The notes: a model not told the origin generated them from the sequence alone. 64,000 bases of DNA from Nostoc sp. KVJ3 (GCF_026127265.1 NZ_WWFG01000002.1:2232001-2296000), one strand, 5' to 3'. Positions 34,464 through 43,544 are shown, counted from the first letter of the stretch. Numbers and translations: made by a program.

Positions 34464-35483
34464 GTGAAACAAATTCTCTCTCATTTTCCTCCTTTCCACG
34501 TTCTCGAAGATCATGATTTCGCATGGCTCGAATCGATCGGGCAAAAGAAACACTATGAATCAGGAATGGTTTTAATTGGGGAGAGTAAATCTGACTCGCA
34601 TCTATACATCTGCTTCAGCGGCAATCTAGCGGTAACGATGTTACCACTAGAAGCCGATAAGGAAGAACTCATTACATTTTCCGCAGGAGAGATCATCGGA
34701 GAAAATTTGCTTCTAGATCATCAAGGCGCAACTGTCACTGTTAAAGAATCTGCTGAACTTTTAGTCTTACCTAAACAGCAACTTACAAACCGATTGAAGC
34801 AAGACCGTGAATTTGCGGCTCGCTTTTATCATCTTGTGTCCATCTGCTTATCAGACCGCTTGCGGAAGTTGACTAAGTTAATGGCTGCTCGTAATGTCAA
34901 AGAAGGCGAACCTCTGCGGAAAGTCTTAGTTGTATTCGCTACATTGAATGATAGCGACATCGCTTGGATGGTAGCTAACGGCGTTGCCGAAAAAGCTGCT
35001 CTGGGTAATACATTAATTAAACAAGAACAGCCAGTACCCGCTGTATACCTTTTACTAGAAGGAATGCTAGGCATTTATGTTTCTATTCCTCAAAACGGCA
35101 GTGTTGTAGAGAAAGAAATTGCTAAACGTGTTAAAGGCGAAATCTTAGGCGAAATGTCTTTTGTTGATGGTGGTGTAGCTTCTGCTAGTGTCAAATCGCT
35201 AGAAAACGCTTGGGTGTTGGCATTACCGCAGAAAATGCTGGCGGCTAAGTTTAAAGAAGACTACGGATTTGCAGAGCGGTTTTATCGATCGCTAGCTCTG
35301 ATTCTGTCTAATCGTTGTTTGGACTTGTTGATCCGTGGCAGCCTAGCTGATAGCAGTCAATCCTCTATCGAGATGCTTTCAGAAGATATCGAAGTGGAAG
35401 ACGAACTCGATCTCGACCTGTTAGAAGGAACTGCGATCGCTGGTAGTCGGTTTGATTGGATGATTAACCAACTCCGCCGTTAA
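34464..35483 (+). CDS. Double cyclic-nucleotide-binding-domain protein of a peptide export locus
   Basis: 339 residues, GTG start. Two tandem cNMP-binding beta-rolls are visible: about 10-120 (ESKSDSHLYICFSGNLAV, SAGEIIGENLLL) and about 165-290 (EQPVPAVYLLLEGMLGIYV, VKGEILGEMSFVDGG). There is no HTH, so it is a regulatory or scaffold subunit rather than a transcription factor. In cyanobacteria such proteins often precede HlyD-like and C39 ABC exporter genes of NHLP/Nif11-type peptide systems, and here the HlyD gene begins 67 bases downstream. It may gate export by a second messenger; that role is inference. Confidence 0.75.
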   Translation: MKQILSHFPPFHVLEDHDFAWLESIGQKKHYESGMVLIGESKSDSHLYICFSGNLAVTMLPLEADKEELITFSAGEIIGENLLLDHQGATVTVKESAELLVLPKQQLTNRLKQDREFAARFYHLVSICLSDRLRKLTKLMAARNVKEGEPLRKVLVVFATLNDSDIAWMVANGVAEKAALGNTLIKQEQPVPAVYLLLEGMLGIYVSIPQNGSVVEKEIAKRVKGEILGEMSFVDGGVASASVKSLENAWVLALPQKMLAAKFKEDYGFAERFYRSLALILSNRCLDLLIRGSLADSSQSSIEMLSEDIEVEDELDLDLLEGTAIAGSRFDWMINQLRR

Positions 35484-35550
35484 GTTTAATCCTGACAGGT
35501 TACGTCTACAAACACAAGAAAACATCAGCATAATGTGCCAATAGTCAATT

Positions 35551-37176
35551 ATGGTTTTCAGTCGGGATAAGAACAAAGAAGGTATTTTTCGCCAAGAATC
35601 TTTAGAGCGTTTGTCTTCGCCAGAGCGTTTAGACCAATTGATGCAGGTACTTGCGCCTAAAGATTGGTTAGCTCTTACGGTTTTTGGTAGTTTGGCAATT
35701 TTAGGTTTGGGATGGAGCATTGTCGGTCGCATTCCTATCACCGTCGAAGGTCGGGGTATTTTCTTACAACCCCGACAAGTTGTGGAATTTCAATCTTCTA
35801 TTGCTGGGCAATTAAAATCTTTAAATGTCAATAACGGACAGTGCGTCAAGAAAGATCAAGTGCTGGCAACTATTGATCCGGTTTCTCTGCGAGAACAATT
35901 ACGATTGGCTAAAGGAAAGCTGGTTCAGTTGCAAGGACAAGCTCAGGATGCTTCATTAATATCTAGCCAGAGGATGCAGTCGGAAAAAAGTACGATCGCC
36001 ACTTCCCAAGCGAGTCTACAACAACGTTTGCAAGATGCTCAAGCATTAACTCCAATTCTCAAAGCGAAAGGGTTAAATGCCATCTCTCAACAAAGATTGA
36101 GTTTACAACAACGCTTACAAGAGGCTCAAGCATTCGCTCCAACATTAAAAACCAGGGGATTAACTGCGATCCAACAACAGCGAATCAGTTTACAACAACG
36201 CTTAAAAGATGTTCAAACTTTAGTTCCTGTACTTGAACAAAGACTTCAGAAACGCCGCCAACTTGCATCAGCCGGAGGAATATCCACAGACTCAGTTTTA
36301 GAAATAGAACAACAATACAAACAGGGAGTCCAAAATGTTGCTGAACTACAAGCACAGTTGAAACAACTCGATTTAACTGAAACTCAAACTCAGCAAAGTT
36401 ACCAACAAAACTTTAACTCAATCGGCGAATTACAAGCGCAGTTGCAAGAGTTGGAGCTACAAAGTGTGAAAACTGAGCGCGAATATTTAGAGAATATGCG
36501 CTCTACAAATGAAATTCAAGCACAATTAGAGGAATTGAAAACGAAATCTAAACGTTTAGAACAAGAAACTCTAGAAACTTCTAGTCAGAGGAATAAAGAA
36601 ATCCAAGAAGTTAACCGAGACATCATGAGACTAGAGCAACAAGTAACCGAAAATAGTCAAATTTTAAGTCCTCAAGATGGCTGTATTTTAGAATTAACTG
36701 CTAGCTTAGGTCAGGTGGTGCAGCCTGGCAGTCGTTTGGGAAATATGAGAGTTGGTAATGAGGAAAGATTAGGTTTAGCAATGGCTTATTTTCCCATTAA
36801 AGATGGCAAGCAAATAAAGCCAGAAATGCCGATTTCAATTACTCCAGATACGGTACAGAGAGAGCGATTTGGCGGGATTGTCGGCAAAGTTAATGCTGTT
36901 TCTTCTCTACCTGTCAGCGCAGAAGGAACTGTTGCACTCATCGGTAATGCAGAAGTAGTAAAAAATCTCATGGGTGAGACTGGAGCCGCTATTCAAATTA
37001 CGGCTAATTTGCAAACCGACGATAGCAATACTAGCGGCTACAAATGGTCTTCTTCCAAAGGGCCCAACTCGAAAATTACACCAGGAACGACAGCAACTAT
37101 CCGAGTGACGGTAGAAGAGCGATCGCCAATTACTTTCTTACTACCATTTCTCCGAGAACTGGCTGGTATGAAATAA
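35551..37176 (+). CDS. HlyD-family membrane fusion protein (NHLP-type bacteriocin secretion)
   Basis: 541 residues. A cytoplasmic N-terminus (to about 45) is followed by one transmembrane helix (LALTVFGSLAILGLGWSIVG), then a biotinyl-lipoyl-like domain half (VEFQSSIAGQLKSLNVNNGQCVKKD). A long coiled coil (about 110-370) follows, and a second lipoyl half plus beta-barrel (QDGCILELTASLGQVVQPGSRLG). The coiled coil contains three near-tandem units built on LQQRLQDAQ / LQQRLQEAQ / LQQRLKDVQ. Together with the next gene it forms a type I secretion unit, carrying peptide across the periplasm. Confidence 0.82.
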   Translation: MVFSRDKNKEGIFRQESLERLSSPERLDQLMQVLAPKDWLALTVFGSLAILGLGWSIVGRIPITVEGRGIFLQPRQVVEFQSSIAGQLKSLNVNNGQCVKKDQVLATIDPVSLREQLRLAKGKLVQLQGQAQDASLISSQRMQSEKSTIATSQASLQQRLQDAQALTPILKAKGLNAISQQRLSLQQRLQEAQAFAPTLKTRGLTAIQQQRISLQQRLKDVQTLVPVLEQRLQKRRQLASAGGISTDSVLEIEQQYKQGVQNVAELQAQLKQLDLTETQTQQSYQQNFNSIGELQAQLQELELQSVKTEREYLENMRSTNEIQAQLEELKTKSKRLEQETLETSSQRNKEIQEVNRDIMRLEQQVTENSQILSPQDGCILELTASLGQVVQPGSRLGNMRVGNEERLGLAMAYFPIKDGKQIKPEMPISITPDTVQRERFGGIVGKVNAVSSLPVSAEGTVALIGNAEVVKNLMGETGAAIQITANLQTDDSNTSGYKWSSSKGPNSKITPGTTATIRVTVEERSPITFLLPFLRELAGMK

Positions 37177-37273
37177 GCAGGGGAGCAGGGGAGAATAATT
37201 TACGCTTTTTTCTCTATTACCCATTATCCATTACCCATTTTACCCATTACCCATTACCCTTCACCCTTCACCT

Positions 37274-39502
37274 ATGCAATTACTTGAAAAAATCAAGCAA
37301 CCTGCTACGAAAAAACCACAAACTGAAAAATCCACCGAAAAATCCAAATATTACAACTCTCGTTTCAGAACACCGACCTTATTACAAATGGAGGCTGTGG
37401 AATGCGGAGCAGCAGCTTTGGGCACCATTCTCAGCTATTATGGGCTAATTATTCCTTTGGCAGAACTGCGAGTTAGTTGTGGTGTTTCCCGCGACGGTTC
37501 TAAAGCCTCAAACCTGCTCAAAGCAGCACGCAATTATGGAATGCAGGCCAAGGGGTTTAAAAAAGATATTAAACAACTGCAAGCAATTAAACCACCGTTT
37601 ATTGTGTTCTGGAACTTCAATCACTTTCTGGTGGTGGAAGGGTTTTTTAGCAATAATAGTGGCGGAAAACTGCGCGAGCGTGTTTGGTTAAATGACCCCG
37701 GCACTGGCCCCCGTAGCGTCACCATGCAGGAGTTTGACGAAGCTTATACGGGTGTAGTCTTAGTAATGGAGCCGGGAACGGAATTCAAAAAAGGTGGGGA
37801 GAAAGGGAATATTATTGGTGCGTTATATTCTCGGCTGAAAAATTCCTTTAGGGAACTGTTATTTTGCGTTTTAATTGGCTTTTTGTTAGTAATTCCTGGC
37901 TTTGCTATAGCAGCCATGAGCCAAGTTTTTATAGATAATATTTTGATGGAAAAGCGGTATGACTGGCTCAAACCAATGTTAATTGGTATGGGTGCGATCG
38001 CAGTGCTGCAAGCGGTGATGAATTTAATGCAATTGCGAAAACTGAGATACCTAAATCTCCGACTTTCCATCAGCATGACTGGGCAATTTCTTTGGCATCT
38101 TTTATGTTTGCCCACTGGTTTTTACGCCCAGCGTTATGCTGGAGAAATTAGCAGTCGCATAGGGATTAACAACCACGTTGCTTCCATACTATCAGGACAA
38201 TTAGCGAGAACTGCGATCGATTCGGTGATGATTGTTTTCTACGGCGCAATGATGCTGGCTTATGACTGGCTGCTGACGCTGATTTGCGTAGCAGCTGTTG
38301 CCGTTAACGTTGCGGTGATTCAGTGGGTTTCCCGCCGTCGGATTGATACGAGTATGAGGTTAGCCCAAGACGGTGGCAAACTAGCTGGGGTAGAAATTGG
38401 GGCGTTACAAAGTATTGAAACCATTAAAGCAGGTGCTTTGGAATCTGACACTTTTAGTCGTTGGGCAGGATACTACGCCAAACTCACCAGTGCCGAGCAA
38501 GAGATGAGCCAGAACGAACAGTGGGTATCGCTGCTACCATCGTTTCTTTCATCCTTAACTACCATGTTGTTGTTAATTATCGGTGGGTTACGGGTGATTG
38601 ATGGTCACTTGACAATTGGGATGTTGGTTGCCTTTCAAAGCTTGATGAGTAGGTTTCAAGGCCCGGTGAATACTTTGGTAGGCTTGGGAACGACGATTCA
38701 AAACCTTGACGGTGACTTAAAACGCTTGGATGATGTGCTGCGAAACCCCATAGATGTAGCTTTGCAACCGGAAGGCATCAGGGAGAAATCACCCATTCAA
38801 TATGCTTGGCCTGTAGAACACTGCCGCTTAGAAGGATACATCGAACTCCGCAACCTGACTTTTGGATATAGTCGGGTAGAGGAGCCGTTAATTCAGAATT
38901 TTAGTTGTACCCTAAAACCCGGACAGCGAGTAGCTTTTGTTGGTGGTAGTGGTTCTGGTAAATCTACGGTATCCAAAATCGTCACTGGTTTGTATGACGC
39001 TTGGGAAGGTGAGATTTTGTTCGACGGTGTTCCGCGTAAGCAAATTCCCCGTGCAGTGATTACTAATTCGCTGGCTATGGTAGAACAGGAGATTTTTCTG
39101 TTTGGTGGCACGGTGCGGGATAATTTGACCCTGTGGGATGAGACGATTCCTGATGTGCAGTTGATGAAAGCTTGTCAGGATGCAGCGATTTTGGATGTAG
39201 TGATGGCAATTCCCGGTGGTTTGGATGGCAAGTTGTTGGAAGGTGCATCTAACTTGAGTGGTGGACAGCGCCAAAGGTTAGAAATTGCTCGTGCTTTGGT
39301 GAATAATCCTTCTATTTTGGTTATGGATGAAGCGACGAGTGCGCTGGATGCAGAGACGGAGAATATTATTGATAGAAATATCCGGCGGCGGGGTTGTACT
39401 TGCATTATTGTGGCTCACCGTTTGAGTACGATTCGTGATTGTGACGAGATTATTGTTTTGGAACGGGGGAAGGTGGTGCAACGGGGATTCATCAAGAAAT
39501 GA
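37274..39502 (+). CDS. C39 peptidase / ABC exporter (NHLP-type PCAT), C-terminus frameshifted
   Basis: 742 residues. The N-terminal C39 cysteine protease has Q38..C44 in LLQMEAVECGAAALG, a His in FWNFNHFLVVEG and an Asp in LNDPGTG, so it can cleave double-glycine leaders. Six-helix membrane domain about 190-460. ATPase domain: Walker A GGSGSGKST, signature LSGGQRQRLEIARAL, Walker B ILVMDEATSALD. The frame ends QRGFIKK, but the +1 frame continues IHQEMKDVEGSYQRLIQAE to a stop at 39546, the normal family C-terminus. One base seems to be missing from the G-run at 39483-39486. Core domains are intact, so function may persist. Confidence 0.88.
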   Translation: MQLLEKIKQPATKKPQTEKSTEKSKYYNSRFRTPTLLQMEAVECGAAALGTILSYYGLIIPLAELRVSCGVSRDGSKASNLLKAARNYGMQAKGFKKDIKQLQAIKPPFIVFWNFNHFLVVEGFFSNNSGGKLRERVWLNDPGTGPRSVTMQEFDEAYTGVVLVMEPGTEFKKGGEKGNIIGALYSRLKNSFRELLFCVLIGFLLVIPGFAIAAMSQVFIDNILMEKRYDWLKPMLIGMGAIAVLQAVMNLMQLRKLRYLNLRLSISMTGQFLWHLLCLPTGFYAQRYAGEISSRIGINNHVASILSGQLARTAIDSVMIVFYGAMMLAYDWLLTLICVAAVAVNVAVIQWVSRRRIDTSMRLAQDGGKLAGVEIGALQSIETIKAGALESDTFSRWAGYYAKLTSAEQEMSQNEQWVSLLPSFLSSLTTMLLLIIGGLRVIDGHLTIGMLVAFQSLMSRFQGPVNTLVGLGTTIQNLDGDLKRLDDVLRNPIDVALQPEGIREKSPIQYAWPVEHCRLEGYIELRNLTFGYSRVEEPLIQNFSCTLKPGQRVAFVGGSGSGKSTVSKIVTGLYDAWEGEILFDGVPRKQIPRAVITNSLAMVEQEIFLFGGTVRDNLTLWDETIPDVQLMKACQDAAILDVVMAIPGGLDGKLLEGASNLSGGQRQRLEIARALVNNPSILVMDEATSALDAETENIIDRNIRRRGCTCIIVAHRLSTIRDCDEIIVLERGKVVQRGFIKK

Positions 39503-39660
39503 AAGATGTAGAAGGCTCCTATCAAAGATTGATTCAGGCAGAGTAATTTCTGCCATTCCGTCAAATTGGTTCATTACCTAAGTAGTATCAGGGTAGCTAT
39601 AGTTACAATAGATGTGTTTAACTTTATAAATAAGTAGTCTGACAGAATTAATTACACAAT

Positions 39661-39733
39661 GTCATTGCGAATGGAGCGTAGCGGAATGAAGCAATCGCAG
39701 GGGTTGGGATTGCTTCGCTCCGCTCGCAATGAC
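39661..39733. repeat. REP-like palindrome (GTCATTGCGA type)
   Basis: Ends GTCATTGCGA and its counterpart GCAATGAC, with inner arms GAAGCAATCGCA and GGATTGCTTCG. It belongs to the same family as the elements at 40780 and 40905. Confidence 0.7.
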
Positions 39734-39792
39734 TGTAAATATTTTTGTCCGATTACTTAGCAATAACAAACATAGTTCAAGGTATTTCAGTG

Positions 39793-40755
39793 ATGATTGT
39801 TGAAGGTTTACCTGGCATTTTGGATTTCATTTCCATATTAGGTTCTCTCTTGGTTGGGGGCGTGTTTCTTATTACAGGTTTGGCAAAAGTCGTCGATCCG
39901 CACTCGTTTATTAGGCACATTGATCAACTAAGAACTTTCCCAGAGAAAGCTGTTGTACCTGCTGCTTTTATTTTTATTGCCTTGGAGTACCTGTTAGGCA
40001 ATGCTCTGATCTTCAGGATATTTCCCCAATGGCTATTTCCTGCCATGCTAATAATCCTAGTTGCCCTCTCTATCTTGACCTATTGGAGTACCTCCACTGG
40101 TCGGACGGAAGACTGTGGTTGCTACACGGGTTTATTAATAATTACTCCCAATCAAAGTTTATTGCTCAATAGCATTTATATTGCTTTAATGAGCTTGGCA
40201 ATTTTCCATCCTGTTAGCAATTTATTATCTGGAAATCAACAATTCTGGTTTTTATTATTAACAGTTACTAGTAGTATTTTATCTACTACAATTTCTTATC
40301 AAAAATTGCAAGACACTGGAGAAGCTTTGTGGGAACTGACTCCCTTAAAAGTAAATCGGCGTTGGCAATCTCAATGGTTAAATGATGCTAATGATAATTT
40401 GATGCAAGGTAATAAAATAGTTGTATTTCTCAATCCAAACTGTTCACATTGCCAATTTTGGGTTAAGGTGCTAAAGGTGATGCACAAACATCCAGCTTTC
40501 CCTGAAGTTGTTGGTATTATGTCTGCTTCGGAAGAAACAGGTCAAAAATTTCAAGCATATATAGAGGAAAAAAGCATTAACTTTCCTGTTCATCTTATAG
40601 AGCCTTCTATTTTCTCACTTTTAGTTTCAGCAACTCCCACGGCTGTTGTATTAGAGGAAGGTGTTATTAAAGAGAAATGGAATAGAGGTATGCCGCGAGA
40701 AACTATAGAAAAGTTGCGAACTTTTAGAGATGGAAAACAAGTGGTAAGTAGATGA
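39793..40755 (+). CDS. MauE/DoxX-type membrane protein fused to a thioredoxin-like domain
   Basis: About 320 residues from ATG 39793; the upstream TTG at 39745 lacks a ribosome-binding site, whereas AAGG lies about nine bases before this ATG. The first 190 residues hold four to five membrane helices with the MauE-like pattern GSLLVGGVFLITGLAKVVDP and a conserved Cys pair in GRTEDCGCYTG. The C-terminal half is thioredoxin-like with a CxxC in LNPNCSHCQFWVKVL and a cis-Pro segment SATPTAVV. It should relay thiol-disulfide electrons across the membrane. It lies between the exporter and the precursor peptide genes, suggesting disulfide formation in the exported peptide. Confidence 0.75.
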   Translation: MIVEGLPGILDFISILGSLLVGGVFLITGLAKVVDPHSFIRHIDQLRTFPEKAVVPAAFIFIALEYLLGNALIFRIFPQWLFPAMLIILVALSILTYWSTSTGRTEDCGCYTGLLIITPNQSLLLNSIYIALMSLAIFHPVSNLLSGNQQFWFLLLTVTSSILSTTISYQKLQDTGEALWELTPLKVNRRWQSQWLNDANDNLMQGNKIVVFLNPNCSHCQFWVKVLKVMHKHPAFPEVVGIMSASEETGQKFQAYIEEKSINFPVHLIEPSIFSLLVSATPTAVVLEEGVIKEKWNRGMPRETIEKLRTFRDGKQVVSR

Positions 40756-40991
40756 ATGTAAATAAATATAATATAGGCTGTCATTGCGAGGAGGCACGAC
40801 GAAGCAATCGCAAGGGTTTCGGTCTTTTTACATTTTGTTACATAGCTCGGTTTATTCGTACCTACCTACTTAAGTAGATGGGTGTAAATAAATATAATAT
40901 AGGCTGTCATTGCATTCGCGTAGCGTCTCGTAGAGAGGAACGAAGCAATCCCAGTCATTGCGATTGCTTCGTCGTTCCTCCTCGCAATGAC
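40745..40991. repeat. Direct repeat with two REP-like palindromes
   Basis: AAGTAGATG followed by .TGTAAATAAATATAATATA and GGCTGTCATTGC occurs at 40746-40788 and again 126 bases later at 40872-40914. Each copy runs into a GTCATTGC-type REP palindrome (40780-40811 and 40905-40991). In the second palindrome the sequence ATTCGCGTAGCGTCTCGTAG interrupts the first arm, looking like a small dispersed repeat inserted into the REP. Confidence 0.7.
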
Positions 40992-41052
40992 ATCTTACGT
41001 TTAATTATGCCCACCTACTTACTAAAACCTGTATAATGCAACAAAATAAACT

Positions 41053-42174
41053 ATGTCTCCTCAACTTTATGATTGCTCACAATTTTTATCTGCATTAGGA
41101 GCAACACAATCAGAAATTAGCGAACTTTTAACATACAATGAGAATACTTTTAATTCTTCCGAACTATCTAAATATACCTTTCCCCTAGAAGCAGAACCTC
41201 ACGTTGTTGCTTGGGAAAGATATTCTTCACAAGCTCAAGATTTAGGAGTGTTTAAGGCTTTGCGTTCTGCGTTGGTGCAGTTACAATTTCCTATTCAAGC
41301 AGGGATTAGCCAAACTGATAATTATCGTGTTGCCACTCGCAAAGGTTATTTAACTGAAGCAATGGTAGAAGCAACAGGTTTGGAGTTAGAAAAACCGGAA
41401 GCGTTGCAATTAATTATTCATCAAAGTTTGGCGGGAAAAATCCCTGTGATTATTGCTGGATGTAGAGCAGATTTCGTTAGTTTGGTACAAGCTTTAACTA
41501 AGCGTAATGAACCAGAAGCAATTACTGAATCAATGGGTGCAACAATTGTTGCTGGATTTAATAATTGGGAACGAATTCACCACTATCGCCAAGAATGGAC
41601 AGCAAAACAATCGATACTACCAACAGAGGCAGATTGGCAAGCAGAATTTCAACGTCTCAAACTACAAAAAAACCTTTATCAAGACTGTTTTATCATTCTC
41701 AGTCGGGGAAATTATAGTGCAGTTTCGGCGGCAGATATAGGAATTGATGAGGAAGAATGGTTGCGCCTTTCCCTGATCATTCGCTTAGAACATGAGTGCT
41801 GTCATTATTTCACCCGGAGGGTGTTTGGTGCGATGGGAAATAATATGCTGGATGAACTCATTGCCGATTATCAAGGAATAGTTGCAGCAAATAATGGACG
41901 GTATCGCGCTGATTGGTTTTTGCGATTTATTGGCTTGGAAGCATTTCCTAACTATCGCCAAGGTGGAAGGTTACAAAATTACCGAGGACAACCCCCACTT
42001 TCTGAAGGTGCTTTCAAGATTTTGCAAGTTTTGGTTAAAGATGCTGCCCAGAGTTTAGAAGAATTACATATCCAAAATCAAGGTGAGTTAAATACTCCGG
42101 AATTTCAGGCAAAGTTGTTAACGAGTTTAACTTCCCTAACTTTAGTAGAATTGGCAGCAAATAGGGGAATTTAG
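41053..42174 (+). CDS. HExxH-containing protein of unknown function in the peptide locus
   Basis: 373 residues, no signal peptide. A zinc-metallopeptidase-type motif is present: IIRLEHECCHYFTRR (HExxH at residues 247-251), and DELIADYQG places Glu268 sixteen residues later, compatible with a third ligand. The N-terminal half is unlike any protease that I recognise. It sits between the redox protein and the Nif11-type precursor, so it may be a cytoplasmic peptidase, a maturation enzyme or a chaperone of the precursor. The motif is seen; activity and substrate are inferred. It could also be a noncatalytic family that retains the motif. Confidence 0.6.
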   Translation: MSPQLYDCSQFLSALGATQSEISELLTYNENTFNSSELSKYTFPLEAEPHVVAWERYSSQAQDLGVFKALRSALVQLQFPIQAGISQTDNYRVATRKGYLTEAMVEATGLELEKPEALQLIIHQSLAGKIPVIIAGCRADFVSLVQALTKRNEPEAITESMGATIVAGFNNWERIHHYRQEWTAKQSILPTEADWQAEFQRLKLQKNLYQDCFIILSRGNYSAVSAADIGIDEEEWLRLSLIIRLEHECCHYFTRRVFGAMGNNMLDELIADYQGIVAANNGRYRADWFLRFIGLEAFPNYRQGGRLQNYRGQPPLSEGAFKILQVLVKDAAQSLEELHIQNQGELNTPEFQAKLLTSLTSLTLVELAANRGI

Positions 42175-42397
42175 AAAAAAGTTTTTCCCCATTGATAAAA
42201 AGCGTTGCTTAAGTTGATTTTCTTTCTTTCCAGGTCATCGCCTTTTTCTAATTTTATTACAAGTTTAACTTCTTCACCGTCCATTTTATTAGAATCTTTA
42301 TTCTTAATTAAGTGAAAATCCTGATTTCTAGCATAATATATCACAATATGCTTAGAGAGGCAGATAAAGAGTTATCTATACTAAAGGTAGAAAGCCA

Positions 42398-42709
42398 ATG
42401 AGTAAAAAAGCTTGTATAGAATTTTTCGTCAACATCAATACAAATAATACTTTGCAGCAAGCATATGCCAACGCTATCAAAGGCAAAGAGGATTGGGAGT
42501 TGATGGAAGTTGCTCACTCCGTTGTCCAAGTGGGAACAAAGTATGGCTATGACTTCACCCCCCAGGATTATGTAGAACTATTAAATGAAATAGAGAAATG
42601 GGAAAATGGGGATGGGGATGAAGATGATGGGGAGCTTTCAGATGAGATACTGGAGTTAGTGGCGGGAGGTATTTGCGCAATAATAAAAGGTAGCAAAAGG
42701 TGTTCTTGA
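42398..42709 (+). CDS. Nif11-type leader peptide precursor (RiPP)
   Basis: 103 residues. The leader resembles Nif11-like leaders (IEFFVNINTNNTLQQAYANA, KYGYDFTPQDYVELLNEIE), then an acidic linker and the recognition end LSDEILELVAGG with the double glycine at 90-91. The predicted core is only 12 residues, ICAIIKGSKRCS, with Cys93 and Cys102 nine residues apart. AAAGG lies upstream. The C39 exporter encoded 3 kb upstream is the likely processing peptidase. No lanthionine synthetase, radical SAM or YcaO gene is visible, so a simple disulfide-closed peptide is plausible. Export and cleavage are family-based inference. Confidence 0.85.
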   Translation: MSKKACIEFFVNINTNNTLQQAYANAIKGKEDWELMEVAHSVVQVGTKYGYDFTPQDYVELLNEIEKWENGDGDEDDGELSDEILELVAGGICAIIKGSKRCS

Positions 42710-42714
42710 GAGCA

Positions 42715-42837
42715 ATGCGTCGTAAAAGAGCAAAATTGCGAGGACTATGGAAAGAGCGAATACGGCAAGAATCCTCCGCATCTGCTACTTTGACAGAAGA
42801 AGAGGAAAAACCAGCGAGTAACTTGTTTACCCTGTGA
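42715..42837 (+). CDS. Possible small Arg/Lys-rich protein
   Basis: A 40-codon reading frame starting six bases after the Nif11 precursor stop: MRRKRAKLRGLWKERIRQES and an acidic, Ser/Thr-rich tail ending LFTL. The close spacing suggests translational coupling, but there is no clear ribosome-binding site and no family is recognised. It could be chance. Kept as a low-confidence candidate. Confidence 0.25.
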   Translation: MRRKRAKLRGLWKERIRQESSASATLTEEEEKPASNLFTL

Positions 42838-42941
42838 AACTTTTTATTCGCTGGTTTTGCTTTCCCCTTGTACCTTTGGCAGAAACCCCGATACTTCTGG
42901 GAGCATTCCTCCAAACTCTTACCCAATCACTTCTTAATTGT

Positions 42942-43516
42942 GCGATCGCTCCCACACCACCAAAATCAACTATCTCAACCAGATCGCATCTCTGGTTTCA
43001 TCTCAAATGCGATCGCTCTTTCTCTAACTGTATTTCCATTCAAGGCGATCGCACCCACACCACCAAAATCAACTGTCTCAACCAGGTTGCATCTCTGGTT
43101 TCATCTCAAATGCGATCGCTCTTTCTCTAACTGTATTTCTATTCAAGGCGATCGCTCCCACACCACCAAAATCAACTATCTCAACCAGATCGCATCTCTG
43201 GTTTCATCTCAAATGCGATCGCTCTTTCTCTAACTGTATTTCTATTCAAGGCGATCGCACCCACACCACCAAAATCAACTGTCTCAAGCAGATTGTATCT
43301 GGTGTACAACTTAAAAGCGATCGCACTTTCTCTAACTGTATTTCCATTCAAGGCGATCGCATCTCTGGTTTCATCTCAAGTGCGATCGCACCCACCAAAA
43401 TCAATTGTCTCAACCAGATCGCATCTCTGGTTTCATCTCAAATGCGATCGCCTTCGTATCTCTGCACAACTTAAAAGCGATCGCATTTTCTGGAAAACTC
43501 ACAAGGATGCGATCGC
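42942..43516. repeat. 103-bp tandem repeats built on HIP1 octamers
   Basis: Units start with GCGATCGC at 42942, 43045, 43148 and 43251, exactly 103 bases apart, and each contains a second GCGATCGC 67 bases in. After 43353 the pattern degenerates into shorter fragments. Thirteen GCGATCGC octamers occur in 575 bases. Conserved internal words are CCACACCACCAAAATCAACT, ATCTCTGGTTTCATCTCAAA and TTTCTCTAACTGTATTTC. Plus-strand reading frames across it are repeat-encoded (103 is not a multiple of 3) and are not genes. Confidence 0.92.
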
Positions 43517-43544
43517 TCTGTATCTAACTGACACCATTGACTAT

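Noticed and set aside
42942..43516. Possible CRISPR array.
   Set aside because: Units are 103 bases with whole-unit identity, not short repeats separated by unique spacers. No cas gene was seen.
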